Below, piece after piece: positions 17,719 through 27,892 of a stretch of DNA of 63,078 nucleotides. How positions within the stretch are numbered: position 1 is the first letter of the stretch; each line of letters begins with the position of its first letter. The stretch is from Planctomycetaceae bacterium (GTDB lineage Bacteria; Planctomycetota; Planctomycetia; Planctomycetales; Planctomycetaceae). The notes below the pieces were generated by a model. It searched no databases. It was not told the DNA's origin and saw only the letters and a program-made list of their open reading frames with translations. Location: contig PBOJ01000123.1 of the NCBI GenBank assembly GCA_002724315.1, positions 1-63,078 on the forward strand, given 5' to 3'. Made by a program: the position numbers and the translations under genes.

Positions 17719-19710
17719 ATGTTTCGCCTGAAGGTGGTTGTGGCCGTTTGGTCGTGTCTGACGGTGTGTTCGGCTGCCGAACCCGGAACAGTCGGCCGAG
17801 GATTCACGGTGGCGACGGCCGACAAGCCCATGGCGTTGTTGGTCCTTGCCGACAAGCCGGAAAACCCGCAGGTCATCAAGTATGCCGCCGCCGAGTTCCA
17901 GCGAGTCATCCAAAAAGCCACCGGTGTGAAAATCGCGGCGATTCCCGAAAAGCAACTGAACCGGCAGTTGCACAAGAACCTGAGCCTGATCTTTCTCGGC
18001 CCCTGCGAGGCGGCCCGGCGGGCTGGGGTGGATGCCGGGCGGTTGCCGGCCAACGGATACCTGATCCGATCTGGCGATCGTCGACTGTTTCTGTGCGGCA
18101 AAGACGGTGGTACGGACCATCCTCGCAATTACCACGTCGACATGGGGACGTTGTTTGCGGTTTATGAGTTTCTTGAACGCCAGGTGGGCGTTCGGTGGTT
18201 GTGGCCGGGAGATTTGGGCGAGTTCGTTCCGCGGCAGCAGCATGTTGTTACCGGTGTGTGGAAAACCAGGTCGCTGCCCAGGTTGATGCAGCGTTACTGG
18301 CGATTCGAAGCCTCTCTTCACCTTGGTCGACAGGCCTGGAGTTCCGAGGGCAGCGTCTACGACTACAAGCTGGGCGTCTACAAGTGGCTGCGCAGGCACC
18401 GCTTCATGCGGCGACACAACCTGGACTATGCCGAGGCCTTCCGGGACTACTGGAAACGATTCGGCGAAACTCGTCCGAAACTCTTCAACCTGCTGCCTGA
18501 CGGGAGAAGACAGCCGGACGGCGCGCGACCGCATCACGTGTCGATGTGTGTTTCAGAACCGGAGTTGTGGAAGCAAGTGGTTGTCGACTGGCGAGTGAAC
18601 CGGACGGCGAAGCTGCCGTGGGTCAACTGCAAACCCAATGACACACCGGGCAAGTGTGTCTGCCGGCGGTGTCTTGACTGGGACGAACGGAGTGACACCG
18701 CAGCGGCCACAGCGGCGGCGCGGAAGGCGTTTGTCGCCGGAGATCGAGATGGCTGGAGCTGGCCCGGCCATCTTGGTTCGCTTTCGGACCGCTACGCGAA
18801 ATACCTGCTCGCTGTTCAGAGAGAAGCCGAGAAGTTCGATAAGAACGCAAACGTGATCAGCTACGCTTACGCCAACTACATGCGGCCGCCCACCGCGGCA
18901 GTCTTGAACAATCGTGTTGTGATCGCATTGGCGAGCTCCCTGTTCTTTCCTTACACCGACGAAACGAGCCGCGAGTTCCGCAACGACTGGAAAGGATGGT
19001 CAGCGACGGGGGCCAGGTTGGTCTTTCGCCCGAACATCACCCTGGGCAGCCACAACATGCCTGTCCATTTTGCCCGTCGTGTCGGCGCGGATATCCAACA
19101 CGCGTTTCGACACGGTGTGCTGGCGACAGATCTCGACAGCCTGACCGGGATGTGGGCCACTCAGGGGCCGAGCCTGTACGTGATCGCACGGACGCTGTTG
19201 CCCGTCGACAAGACAGTTGATGAGATCCTGGACGAGTATTACGGAGCTTTCGGATCAGCAAAGGCGGCCGTGAAGCAGTACTTCGATTACTGGGAACGTG
19301 TGACCGAGCCTGTCACTCGAAAACGGTGGCAGGCCATCGTCAACAGGTACGGACGTCAGGATCCGGACGGATTGAACTTTCGCACGTTCTACAAGGTCGC
19401 ACACGAGATCTATACGCCCGAGGTGATGAACGAGGGGCGTCGTCTGCTGCGAGTGGCTGCGGAGAGAGCAGCTGCAGAGGAAACGGCATCCAGGCGAGTT
19501 GGATTCCTGGCCAAGGGACTGCGAGATGCTCAGTTGACACTGGAGACGCAGGAAGCGTTTCGCGAATTCCGAAAAACCGGAAATCGATCCGGGTTTGATG
19601 TGGCGCTCAAGCGTCTGAAAGACTTTCGCCGCGGCCTGGAGAAGGAATATGTCGTCAATCTCTCCTATGTCTCTTTCCAGGAGAACTTGACCTGGAAGAT
19701 CCGGGATTGA
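17719..19710 (+). CDS. Secreted DUF4838 protein (glycoside hydrolase-like)
   Basis: A 663-aa exported protein. The ATG at 17719 gives a signal peptide (MFRLKVVVAVWSCLTVCSA). The N-terminal half has the hallmark of the alpha-glucuronidase-like N-domain that precedes DUF4838: KYAAAEFQRVIQKATG near 55 and AVYEFLERQVGVRWLWPG near 145-163. Residues about 190-540 match DUF4838 (MCVSEPELWKQVVVDW, VNCKPNDTPGKCVCRRCLDW, NVISYAYANYMRPP), with WVNCKPND/C-x-C-x-x-C being family-typical. The C-terminal helical region (560-663) is Lys/Arg-rich. Such proteins are predicted, not proven, to act on uronic-acid-containing glycans. It starts the glycan-related stretch of the window. Confidence 0.82.
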   Translation: MFRLKVVVAVWSCLTVCSAAEPGTVGRGFTVATADKPMALLVLADKPENPQVIKYAAAEFQRVIQKATGVKIAAIPEKQLNRQLHKNLSLIFLGPCEAARRAGVDAGRLPANGYLIRSGDRRLFLCGKDGGTDHPRNYHVDMGTLFAVYEFLERQVGVRWLWPGDLGEFVPRQQHVVTGVWKTRSLPRLMQRYWRFEASLHLGRQAWSSEGSVYDYKLGVYKWLRRHRFMRRHNLDYAEAFRDYWKRFGETRPKLFNLLPDGRRQPDGARPHHVSMCVSEPELWKQVVVDWRVNRTAKLPWVNCKPNDTPGKCVCRRCLDWDERSDTAAATAAARKAFVAGDRDGWSWPGHLGSLSDRYAKYLLAVQREAEKFDKNANVISYAYANYMRPPTAAVLNNRVVIALASSLFFPYTDETSREFRNDWKGWSATGARLVFRPNITLGSHNMPVHFARRVGADIQHAFRHGVLATDLDSLTGMWATQGPSLYVIARTLLPVDKTVDEILDEYYGAFGSAKAAVKQYFDYWERVTEPVTRKRWQAIVNRYGRQDPDGLNFRTFYKVAHEIYTPEVMNEGRRLLRVAAERAAAEETASRRVGFLAKGLRDAQLTLETQEAFREFRKTGNRSGFDVALKRLKDFRRGLEKEYVVNLSYVSFQENLTWKIRD

Positions 19711-20026
19711 AGGTTCGGAGCCGGCCCCTGCGGCAGTGGCTTCAACGCCCGTCGGCTACCGTTCCAACTCCGCCCAGCGTTTTTTTGGGTGATTCAACAG
19801 GCCCTTTCGGCGTGTCAGCAGGACCAGCGTCCTGTTGGAATGCCGGATTGCCGCCGGCGGGTTGTGTCGCTGAATCCGGGTCACTTTTCCGGCAGCGAGG
19901 TGCGGCATCCCGGTCAGCCGGCTGTGGGTGCGGTTGGATTTGCCGACGGAAGAGGATCCGGTGGTTCGACATCCTGGGTTGCTGACTGTTCGACCCGGAC
20001 AACGTCGATCGTGGCAACCGGGACAG
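19711..20026. other. Convergent intergenic region with a possible hairpin
   Basis: 316 bases between the DUF4838 gene and the sialidase-like gene, which point at each other. CCGGATT (19843-19849) pairs with AATCCGG (19873-19879) around a GC-rich 23-base loop; a two-way terminator is possible but has no T tract. The open frames crossing this stretch read as shadow-like Arg/Pro-rich text, so I call no gene. Confidence 0.35.
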
Positions 20027-21226
20027 TTATTGTGCTGGTTCGGTGGAACTGAACCACGACACCGGAAAAACCCGTAACCGCATCTCGTTGACGGTTCGTT
20101 TCACCTTCCCGCTGTCATAGCGATAACGCCGATGCGTGTAGATCAAGTACGCCGATTCACCGATCACGCGAACTCTTGGGGCCCGGTTCATGTGGAACTC
20201 TTTGCTGAGCATCTCGGACTCCCTGGGAATCGCACGTGGTGTCTTGAGAAAGGCGATCGGATCGACGGCCGGGATCCTGGTGGTGCGGGTTTGTCCGGGT
20301 GACATTGCCACCGTGCGAAAGTTCGTCCAGGTCGTGCCATTGTTTCGAGAGATCGCCGAGGTCAATCTCGCGCGGTAGTAACCGGTTTCGATCTCCCGCT
20401 TGCTGGCCTGGTTCCAGACACAGAGCAACGTGTCGGACTTGGGCAACCGGTGCAGGAAAATCTCGGAGTTGCTGCTGAGCAGGCTGGTCAATTTCACTGG
20501 ACTCCAGGTCTGGCCACCGTCCCGGCTTTCGCTGCGGGCGATCCGTTGAAACGATGTTCTCATGAACATCAACAGGCGGCCGTCGGACATTTCGACAACG
20601 GTGGGAACTTCGCAGCTACCCTGCTGTCGTCCACCGTTTTCCCAGACCCAGAGGCTGTCTCGGGATTCTCGCCAACTCAGTCCCTGGTCGTCGGAATAGA
20701 ACGCCGTACAGACTCCCAGGCCCCGGTCCATTGGTTGTGTCCGCCAGTACTCGTTGGGCAGAACCAGGCGACCTTTTCGGGTCTGGATCAACCATGTCGG
20801 GTTGGCGGGAGAACGGGGCCAACTGACACGGGTTGCCGGCAACCAGGTCTTTCCTTCGTCGCGAGACTGGCTGAAAAACGTACCGTCCTCCTTTCCCACT
20901 CCGCCTCCCTGGGAAGGTGGGATGGTTTCGAACGTTATGGCGATCGCACCGGACTGAAGTCGCAGCAGGCTCCACGGACGGACGTTGCCCTTCATGATCA
21001 CTTGGCCCGCCGTATCTCGAAGCGGTCCGATTCTGGTCCAGGTCCGCCCCTGATCGGCAGATCGGGTCATCTCGAGAGTCTGGTCGACTGCCAGCAACCG
21101 GCCTCCCTTGAGCAGTACCGGGCCGACGAATCTGTGAGCAACGCTGACCTCGAAAGACTCTCCGGCCGTTGTCTCGTACGGTGTCCCTGCCAATAGCAGG
21201 CCAATTGTCACGATCTGTTTCAGCAC
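20027..21226 (-). CDS. Sialidase-like BNR-repeat protein, secreted
   Basis: A 399-aa exported six-bladed propeller of the sialidase superfamily. Asp boxes (S-x-D-x-G-x-T-W) occur at least five times: SADQGRTW, SRDEGKTW, SDDQGLSW, SRDGGQTW and SRNNGTTW. I start at a GTG at 21226 because GGAG sits just upstream, giving a signal peptide (LKQIVTIGLLLAGTPYETTAG). An in-frame TTG 12 bases upstream is an alternative. Candidate acid residues and Arg exist, but the full sialidase Arg triad and Tyr-Glu pair cannot be assigned by eye, so the activity may be on a glycan other than sialic acid. It faces the fragment at 21368 with about 140 bases between them. Confidence 0.8.
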   Translation of the reverse strand: MLKQIVTIGLLLAGTPYETTAGESFEVSVAHRFVGPVLLKGGRLLAVDQTLEMTRSADQGRTWTRIGPLRDTAGQVIMKGNVRPWSLLRLQSGAIAITFETIPPSQGGGVGKEDGTFFSQSRDEGKTWLPATRVSWPRSPANPTWLIQTRKGRLVLPNEYWRTQPMDRGLGVCTAFYSDDQGLSWRESRDSLWVWENGGRQQGSCEVPTVVEMSDGRLLMFMRTSFQRIARSESRDGGQTWSPVKLTSLLSSNSEIFLHRLPKSDTLLCVWNQASKREIETGYYRARLTSAISRNNGTTWTNFRTVAMSPGQTRTTRIPAVDPIAFLKTPRAIPRESEMLSKEFHMNRAPRVRVIGESAYLIYTHRRYRYDSGKVKRTVNEMRLRVFPVSWFSSTEPAQ

Positions 21227-21367
21227 GACCGTCTCCAATCCGTTTCAAGTTCACCGTGGTGGTAACGTCGCTCGATCCAGCCGTCAACTCGTGATGCACA
21301 GAAAACCGTTGCGGTTCTGGGCATCGAAGGCGCCGGTCCGCAGGAGTCCCCCGGTCTCGGGGCATGC

Positions 21368-21943
21368 ATGTTGGAACAGTCACTGATTCGTCCCGGTCTG
21401 TCTCGGACGAACTCCTGGACCTACTGTGACAACCTGGTCTCGTGGGGGCTGCTGCGGACAAAATCGGACCTGCCTCAGGCGCCCGACGAACTGTCCATCT
21501 ACGCGATCGAAGGTTACTGGAACGGTCGAAGCCAGAATTTCCGTCGTTACTCATTCCATGTCGACGGGTTCGTTTCTGTGCAGGCTCGGATTCGGGGTGG
21601 GGAATTCGTCACGAAACCGATCCTCTTCAAGGGCAACAGGTTGGAGATCAACTACTCGACCTCCGCAGCGGGCAGTATCAGAATCGAGATTCAGGATGCC
21701 GACGGGAACCCGCTTCCGGGCCACGCCCGGACGGATTGTCACGAAGTGTTCGGCGATGAGATTTCCCGAACGGTCGCATGGAAAGCCGGAAAGAGTGTGA
21801 AGACAATTGCCGGCGCGGCCGTGCGTCTTCGATTTGTCCTCAAGGACGCGGACCTCTTTTCGTTCCGATTTCGTCATGCCGGGAGCGAAGGAAAACGGTC
21901 GACCGGGTTCGTCGTTCCGGATAGCCGCGTTGTTCGAAAGTGA
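21368..21943 (+). pseudogene. Orphan C-terminal fragment of a propeller-plus-module protein
   Basis: 191 codons that match only the last third of the protein at 33316. LIRPGLSRTNSWTY, DELSIYAIEGYWNG and FRRYSFHVDGFVSV line up with FLRPGAQRPGTWQY, PELSIYGPERYWKG and LRRYTLRMDGFVSA. They are followed by the full recurring module (LEINYSTSAAGSIRIEI ... GHARTDC ... RTVAW ... LFSFRF). The frame is open leftwards only to about 21266, without further similarity. No propeller, signal peptide or clear ribosome site precedes it. I read it as the 3' remnant of a gene whose first two thirds are lost. A free-standing 190-aa protein is possible but would be cytoplasmic, unlike its relatives. Confidence 0.6.
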
Positions 21944-22154
21944 TTCGACACATGGGCGAGACCTGAATCTCGCGTCCGTTGTAACACGTGTCGGTAAAGT
22001 CAGTTGTGTCGACTCTCGGGAGGGAGGAGGAGATAACTGTGTCGCTTCAGTCACTGAGATGTGACATAATCCTGTCTGACGACTCCGCACTTTTCGACTC
22101 GCGGTGAGCTGCCGCAGTTGTCTTCCCCGCGGAGCCTGCACGGAAAGATCGATC

Positions 22155-23474
22155 ATGCTCAACCGTAGAGAAATGATGCACGGGGTGGCGGCCGGTGCCG
22201 GAGCTGCTCTTGGTGTACCACTTTTTCCGGAACGTCTCATCGCGTCGCCCGCCACGAACGCGACTCCCAAGCGGATCATCTTTTTCCTGCAAAACCAGGG
22301 CTTCGATCCGAAGACCTGTATTCCTGAAGGGATGAACGGCAGTGGTTCGCTGGCCAAAGCCAAGCTTCCCGAGCCCATCAGTGCGCTCGAGCCGTACAAG
22401 GAACGAATGCACATCATCAATGGTCTGCACGGCATGCATGCCAGTCCCACGCACAGCGCCTTCTTCGGCGCGCTCGGCGGGTATCGTGGTGGGGACGGCG
22501 TGCCTCCCAGTGCAGCGACGATCGACTATGCACTGAGCAAGGCATTGCCTCAGACGTTGCTGCCCCACCTGTGCATCGGCATGGACTCCATTGAGAACAT
22601 GGCGAGCAAGCCCACGATCGCGACGTTGTCGGCCAGTGGTGCCGGACAGCCGATCTTCATGCATTCGAATCCGAATCAGCTTTACCAGATGCTGTACGGC
22701 GGCATTTCCACGGGCAACATTCGACGGCAGTTCGAAGCCCGGTCGAATGTGTTGAATCAGATCGAAAAACTGGCCGCCACCAAGGGACGATCGCTTCCGG
22801 CCACCGACCAGCAGCGTTACGGGCGATTCGTTCAGGGATTCAAGGATGTCAATGGCCTCCGCGATCGCCTCGATACGGTAGCCAGTCATCTTCGCAAGTT
22901 CGCGCCCAAGGTTGACGAACGATACACGAAGCCGGAATTCGAGACCGACTGGCACGATGTCCTTCTGGACCTCGGCATTTCGGCGCTCACGTCGGGGATC
23001 ACCAACACGCTGACTGTTGGTTCGGGTCGCGGTGAGATCTTTGGTGCATGGAAGGGGCTGGGCATCGAGCAACAGGGCCACAATCTCGGGCACATGAAGC
23101 AGCCGGGCAACCCGATCTGGATCAAGATCCGTCAGTACAACAGCCGCATGCTGGTGAAGATGATCGAAGCGATGGAAAGCGTGCCAGAAGGGAGTGGGAC
23201 CATGATGGACCACACGCTGATCGTCTACACCAGCAACAACGCGGACAAGCAGCACACCAACGGCGCCAACTGGCCCGTCATGCTCCTGGGCAACTTTGAC
23301 GGGGCGTTCAAGACCGGTTGCTTCACGCAACTGGATGGCAAGCGACCCATCAACGCGTTGTACGCGACACTCCTGAGGGGCGCGGGGCAGAACTGCGACC
23401 GCTTCAACATGAGTGAAAAGCTGGCCAAGAAGTTCGACACGAGTGCCGGCCCGCTCACGGAAGTGTTGGCATGA
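22155..23474 (+). CDS. DUF1552 family protein
   Basis: A 439-aa protein of DUF1552, a planctomycete and myxobacterial family related in layout to DUF1501. GGAAAG at 22142-22147 sits 7 bases before the ATG. A twin-arginine-like start ([18 protein letters not shown]) is followed by family landmarks: [51 protein letters not shown] near 135 and [17 protein letters not shown] near 355. It overlaps the next gene by an ATGA, so the two are translationally coupled. DUF1552 genes usually stand beside DUF1592/DUF1588 cytochrome genes, as here. The reaction is unknown; periplasmic action is likely. Confidence 0.9.
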   Translation: MLNRREMMHGVAAGAGAALGVPLFPERLIASPATNATPKRIIFFLQNQGFDPKTCIPEGMNGSGSLAKAKLPEPISALEPYKERMHIINGLHGMHASPTHSAFFGALGGYRGGDGVPPSAATIDYALSKALPQTLLPHLCIGMDSIENMASKPTIATLSASGAGQPIFMHSNPNQLYQMLYGGISTGNIRRQFEARSNVLNQIEKLAATKGRSLPATDQQRYGRFVQGFKDVNGLRDRLDTVASHLRKFAPKVDERYTKPEFETDWHDVLLDLGISALTSGITNTLTVGSGRGEIFGAWKGLGIEQQGHNLGHMKQPGNPIWIKIRQYNSRMLVKMIEAMESVPEGSGTMMDHTLIVYTSNNADKQHTNGANWPVMLLGNFDGAFKTGCFTQLDGKRPINALYATLLRGAGQNCDRFNMSEKLAKKFDTSAGPLTEVLA

Positions 23475-25993
23475 CCACGGCCAGATGTGCCCTGGCCGTT
23501 TTGCTCTCATGCGGCCTGCTGTCCGTGGCAAGTGGCGAAACCTACACGCCCGGACAGAAGGTCAACAAGGACCATCGCGGCTTCGCTCGACCATTTCTCG
23601 CCAGCCATTGTGTGGGCTGTCATGGCTTGAAGGAACCCGCGGGAAATCTCTCTCTCCATGATCTGGGGCCTGTGACTGAAGTCAACGCAGGCATCTGGAG
23701 GCGAGTGTGGGCCCAGGTCACCTTGAAGGAGATGCCTCCCAGGGAGATGGAGCAGCCACCGGTCGTGCACCGGCTGCAATTCTCTGACTGGATCGTGGGC
23801 GAACTGGCTCGAGTCATGCGAGACAGGGGCGGGTTCCGTGCGCACCTCGATCCGAACAAGGCCAACTTCGTCGATCATGACCTGTTGTTCGGCCCACTTC
23901 CCGATGGCATCAAGCTCGCTCCGACGTCATCGCCGTCACGCCTCTGGCGTGTGACGCCACAGGAACACATCACCCGACTGAATGAACTGATCAACCGGGA
24001 GCCCGCATTTGATCCTGCAAAGCCGGGCCTTCGTTCCCACGGTGATGTCGTTCCCACCAACCACGGCGGTGAACTCAAGCTCTACTTTGGCACGGATCGC
24101 ATCATCAAGTGGCAGGGGGGGACCGTGGCCTACGCCACGGCGGTCAAGAGCGTGCCCGCCGTCCTGTCGTCAGCGCGAAACCACGGGCTGGAGAACTACC
24201 CCGACTTCTACACGGTCAACAGTGCTGAAGCGACACAGATCATGGGGGTCGCTGAAGACATTATTCGCTACATGGCCTACGGCCCGCTGAGCATCGCCCT
24301 GCCCTACCAGATCACCGACGACCCCAAATCGATAGCTGACAAGATGCAGGGCGATATTCGCGGCCTGCCGACCAGCCTGGTTTACAGCACGAAGGTCGTG
24401 CGGCCACTGACACCGGTCTATGACCTGATGAAGGACGAGGGGGTTACCGACGAGCGTCTGCGAGCGGCGGTGGATCACCTCTTCGAAGCGCTGACCTTTC
24501 GTCCTCCGGGGAGGAAAGAATCGGACGCGTACCTGGCGATTGTCAGGCAGTCCATCGAAAAACTTGGCAAGGAAGACGGCGCGGTGCTCGGGCTGTCGTC
24601 GATCTTTCTCGACCGGGACGCGCTCTTCCGATCCGAGCTGGTCGGGAACGGCGAACCGGATCGCCATGGACGTGTCATGCTCCAGGACTGGGAATTGGGC
24701 CTGGCGGTCAATCATGCGTTGCGATACATCAAGCCCGACGAGCAACTGCGGGAGGCCATCGTCGAAGGCCGCATGCGGACCAGGTTGGACGTCAAGCGTG
24801 AAGTCGAACGCATACTGGCCGACGACAGCAACCGGAAACCGCGAGTTTTGAGGTTCTTCCGCGACTACTTCGACTTTGACCTTGGCGGCTACATCTGCAA
24901 GGACACCAAGGCCCTGGCCAAGACCGGTGCTCGTACAAGGGGGCAGTCACACTATCGCGCCATGTTTGATGCCACGGTGAGCACCGATCGCCTGGTGGAG
25001 CTGATTCTGCAAGAAGACCGGGATGTGTTCCGGCGGTTGCTGACAACCGACAAGGTCGTCACCACCAAGGGCGACAACGTGTATCTCGGGAAAAGGCGAA
25101 CCAGAAAGGAAGTGGCGGCCTCGGTAGCTGCGGCGAAGAGGGCCGCGGCCGAAGTGAAGAAGAAGGAGGCGGCCGAACTCAAGGCGTGGTTGAAAGCCAA
25201 CCCGGGAAAGAAACCGCCGAAGGCAAAAAGAAAGAAGAAAAAGAAACGCCGAGCCAACGTGAACCACAACGTGACCGTGGCAAAGCTGTCGGGCCCGAAG
25301 ATCTTCGGCCGGGTCAGTCGCCGCAGTTTCGGCAACGGATCCATGAAGCCGGCCCGCATCCTGGCCACCGTGCCCAAGGGGCAACGTCTTGGCATCCTGA
25401 CACATCCCAGTTGGTTGGTGTCACACTCGGATGCCATGGACAATCACGCCATCCTGCGAGGCCGGTGGATTCGCGAACGGCTGTTGGGGGGAGGCATTCC
25501 CGATGTGCCGATCACCGTGGACGCGATGTTGCCGGATGAACCCGGTAATACGCTGCGTAAGCGAATGCGTGTCACAAGGGCGACCTATTGCTGGACGTGC
25601 CACAAGAAGATGGATCCACTGGGGTTGCCGTTCGAGATGTACAACCACGCGGGGCTGTTTCGGGAAACAGAGCTCGGTAAGCCGGTCGACACCACTGGGG
25701 AGATCATCGATTCCGGTGACCCTTCTCTCGACGGCAAGGTCGCCAACGCCATCGAGTTGATCCAAAAGCTCGCCCAAAGCAAACGCGCTGAACAGGTGTT
25801 CATTCGCCACGCCTTCCGGTTCTGGATGGGTCGCAACGAAACTCTCAACGACGCGCCGGTTCTTCAAGATGCGTATCGTGCCTACGCAGGCAGCGGTGGC
25901 AGCATGAAAGCGCTGCTCGTATCACTGCTGACATCCGATGCGTTCCTGTACCGCACCCGGGGTGAATCGGAGTTGTCCGAAGCGGGCCAGTAG
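23471..25993 (+). CDS. Planctomycete cytochrome protein (PSCyt1-DUF1592-DUF1588-DUF1585)
   Basis: An 840-aa exported protein with a signal peptide ([22 protein letters not shown]). An N-terminal haem site CVGCHG lies at about 48-53 and a second, [13 protein letters not shown], near residues 705-717 in the DUF1588 part. [14 protein letters not shown] near 465 marks DUF1592. [21 protein letters not shown] text and [12 protein letters not shown] precede DUF1588, and [15 protein letters not shown] begins the C-terminal DUF1585-like end. Between DUF1592 and DUF1588 lies a Lys/Ala-rich insert (about 540-595). It starts inside the stop of DUF1552 (ATGA). It probably binds two covalent haems and works with the DUF1552 partner in the periplasm; the substrate is unknown. 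Confidence 0.9.
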   Translation: MTTARCALAVLLSCGLLSVASGETYTPGQKVNKDHRGFARPFLASHCVGCHGLKEPAGNLSLHDLGPVTEVNAGIWRRVWAQVTLKEMPPREMEQPPVVHRLQFSDWIVGELARVMRDRGGFRAHLDPNKANFVDHDLLFGPLPDGIKLAPTSSPSRLWRVTPQEHITRLNELINREPAFDPAKPGLRSHGDVVPTNHGGELKLYFGTDRIIKWQGGTVAYATAVKSVPAVLSSARNHGLENYPDFYTVNSAEATQIMGVAEDIIRYMAYGPLSIALPYQITDDPKSIADKMQGDIRGLPTSLVYSTKVVRPLTPVYDLMKDEGVTDERLRAAVDHLFEALTFRPPGRKESDAYLAIVRQSIEKLGKEDGAVLGLSSIFLDRDALFRSELVGNGEPDRHGRVMLQDWELGLAVNHALRYIKPDEQLREAIVEGRMRTRLDVKREVERILADDSNRKPRVLRFFRDYFDFDLGGYICKDTKALAKTGARTRGQSHYRAMFDATVSTDRLVELILQEDRDVFRRLLTTDKVVTTKGDNVYLGKRRTRKEVAASVAAAKRAAAEVKKKEAAELKAWLKANPGKKPPKAKRKKKKKRRANVNHNVTVAKLSGPKIFGRVSRRSFGNGSMKPARILATVPKGQRLGILTHPSWLVSHSDAMDNHAILRGRWIRERLLGGGIPDVPITVDAMLPDEPGNTLRKRMRVTRATYCWTCHKKMDPLGLPFEMYNHAGLFRETELGKPVDTTGEIIDSGDPSLDGKVANAIELIQKLAQSKRAEQVFIRHAFRFWMGRNETLNDAPVLQDAYRAYAGSGGSMKALLVSLLTSDAFLYRTRGESELSEAGQ

Positions 25994-26104
25994 TCGCTGC
26001 GGTCGTCTCGTGCACAGGTGGATCAGTCCACGAAATTCTGAGATACTCGCGCTTCGGCAGGTAAATCATCGCGTCCTGTGGCCATACGAGCGGGCGAAGC
26101 AACG

Positions 26105-27511
26105 ATGCTCTCGATTTTTGACCACCAGCGAACGATCGGTCGTCGCGCGATGATGACGGCCGGTGGCCTGGCCCTGGGTGGTCTCTCGCTTGCGGATTTG
26201 CTTCGTACACAGGCTGTTGCCGGTGGGCGAGAGAAACCGATCAGGACCGGCAAATCGGTCGTGTTTTTGCTTCAACACGGAGGGCCGACTCAGTTCGAGA
26301 CCTTCGATCCGAAACTCGCTGTTCCTGACCGCATCCGTACGGTCGGCGGCGTGGTGCAGACCAGCCTTCCCGGTGTCACATTCGGATCCACGATGAGCGG
26401 GCTGGCAAAATGGGCGCACCGGATGGCGATTGTGCGGTCGTATACGTCCGGCAGCGCGAGTCACAGTCTCCGGCCGCTGATCGGCAAAGCGTCACGCAAG
26501 GCGAATATCGGAACGCTGTTTTCGCGGTTGGCCGGAGCGAACGATCCCACAACCGGTTTGCCCTCCAACGTGACGTTGTTTCCGAACACGATTGAGCCGG
26601 GGGCGCTGGGGCCTGATGAACGGTTCGGCAAGTTCAATCAGACAGGTGATATCAACAACGCGTATTCGGCGTTCACTCCAGGCGGTGGATCGACACTTCA
26701 AGAGAACATGAAACTGAGATTGCCGGCCAAACGCTTCGACGATCGGGCGGCTTTGTTGAAGTCGCTGGACGGGCTTCGGCGGGATATTGAACAGAGCGGG
26801 GCCGCCGAGGGATTCGACAAGTATCGCCAACAGGCCTTCGAGATCGTGCTCCGCGGTGTGGCTGACGCATTTGATCTGTCGAGGGAGGATCCGCGGACGA
26901 TTGCGAGGTATGACACCGCTCACTTCGTCGATGAAGATCGCTACAGCGGCGTCAGCAACGGCGGGTCGGCTCGTCGCTGGTACCAGAACAACGCGCAGAC
27001 GCTCGGCAAAGAACTGCTGCTGGCTCGCCGCTTGTGTGAGGCCGGTTGTGGTTTCGTCACCGTCGCGACCCGGTTCGTTTGGGACATGCACGCCGATCGG
27101 AACAATCTCGATGTCACTCGCGGTATGGAAGCCGTCGGGCGGCCTTTCGATCACGCCGTTTCGGCCTTCATCGAAGATTGTGAAGAGCGGGGTTTGAGCG
27201 ACGACATTCTGCTCGTCTGCGTGGGAGAAATGGGCCGGACACCGCGTATCAACAAAAACGGTGGCCGAGATCACTGGGCGGGGCTGGCCCCGCTGATGCT
27301 CTACGGTGGAGGCATCACCGACGGACAGGTCATTGGCCAGTCCACTCGTGATGGTGGGGAACCGTTGGCCGACCGAACCGAATCCGCCAATCTCATTGCC
27401 ACCATCCTGCACACTCTGCTGGACATCTCCGAATTGCGGCTGAGATCGGATCTCCCGACGAATCTCGTCGACTTCGCAGCCTCCGGGACCCCGATTCGCC
27501 ACCTGGCCTAG
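26105..27511 (+). CDS. DUF1501 family protein (second)
   Basis: A 468-aa DUF1501 protein. The ATG at 26105 places IGRRAMMTAGGLALGGLSLAD at residues 11-31, a twin-arginine type leader. Family marks: VVFLLQHGGPTQFETFDPK, an RHRMAIVRSYTSGSASH-like segment, CGFVTVATRFVWDMHAD, LLVCVGEMGRTPRINKNGGRDHW and a late ILHTLLDI. It follows the DUF1552/cytochrome pair by 110 bases on the same strand and may share their transcript. Its body is more like the stand-alone DUF1501 proteins that carry a long central insert (about 150-260) than the operon copy at 5493. Confidence 0.88.
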   Translation: MLSIFDHQRTIGRRAMMTAGGLALGGLSLADLLRTQAVAGGREKPIRTGKSVVFLLQHGGPTQFETFDPKLAVPDRIRTVGGVVQTSLPGVTFGSTMSGLAKWAHRMAIVRSYTSGSASHSLRPLIGKASRKANIGTLFSRLAGANDPTTGLPSNVTLFPNTIEPGALGPDERFGKFNQTGDINNAYSAFTPGGGSTLQENMKLRLPAKRFDDRAALLKSLDGLRRDIEQSGAAEGFDKYRQQAFEIVLRGVADAFDLSREDPRTIARYDTAHFVDEDRYSGVSNGGSARRWYQNNAQTLGKELLLARRLCEAGCGFVTVATRFVWDMHADRNNLDVTRGMEAVGRPFDHAVSAFIEDCEERGLSDDILLVCVGEMGRTPRINKNGGRDHWAGLAPLMLYGGGITDGQVIGQSTRDGGEPLADRTESANLIATILHTLLDISELRLRSDLPTNLVDFAASGTPIRHLA

Positions 27512-27892
27512 TCGACAGGGTTTCCTGCCGATGGTCATTGGACCGGGCAATCACTTGTGGGGCATGGTCCGCAAGGATCGGGGAGGACTTCCGGGGCACA
27601 CAGCTCAAGCCTGGGACCGAAATCGATGTCTCAAGGTTTCCAGCGGCCCGTACGAATGTTGTAGCCTCGGAACCAGCCTGGCGGCGGCGTCCACTTCGGC
27701 GCCGGGCGATGGGAGATCCTGTTGCCGGTCCTCTCGATTCATCGAGCGTGGGATCAACCGAAGGTCAGATGCCGAGAGGCGGTTGAGTGCAAACTTTCTC
27801 CTGTTGTCGCATTGGTGAATCGGTGAAAGCCCGGCATGATATAGGGTCTGTTGACCCGTAATCCATGTGGCGACACATTCCCGGAATCACCT
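27512..27892. other. Intergenic region before the propeller gene
   Basis: 381 bases between the second DUF1501 gene and the propeller gene at 27893. It holds one hairpin near the start codon (27844-27857, listed separately). Open frames across it have no recognisable protein content. No other repeat seen. Confidence 0.4.
27844..27857 (+). promoter_or_regulatory. GC hairpin in the leader of the propeller gene
   Basis: GGGTC, loop TGTT, GACCC forms a perfect 5-bp hairpin 36 bases before the ATG at 27893. TGATAT just before it could be a -10 box, with TTGGTG at 27812 as a poorly spaced -35. It may be a leader hairpin or an operator. Confidence 0.25.

Noticed and set aside
17421..18128. Upstream extension of the isomerase-like protein (555 codons in all)
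   Set aside because: The extra 236 codons are antisense to the DUF4838 gene and Arg/Ser/Thr-rich, and the TIM barrel begins at 17420 with a ribosome site.
19789..20052. 87-codon open frame between convergent genes
   Set aside because: No ribosome site, no hydrophobic or domain pattern, and it runs into the opposing gene.
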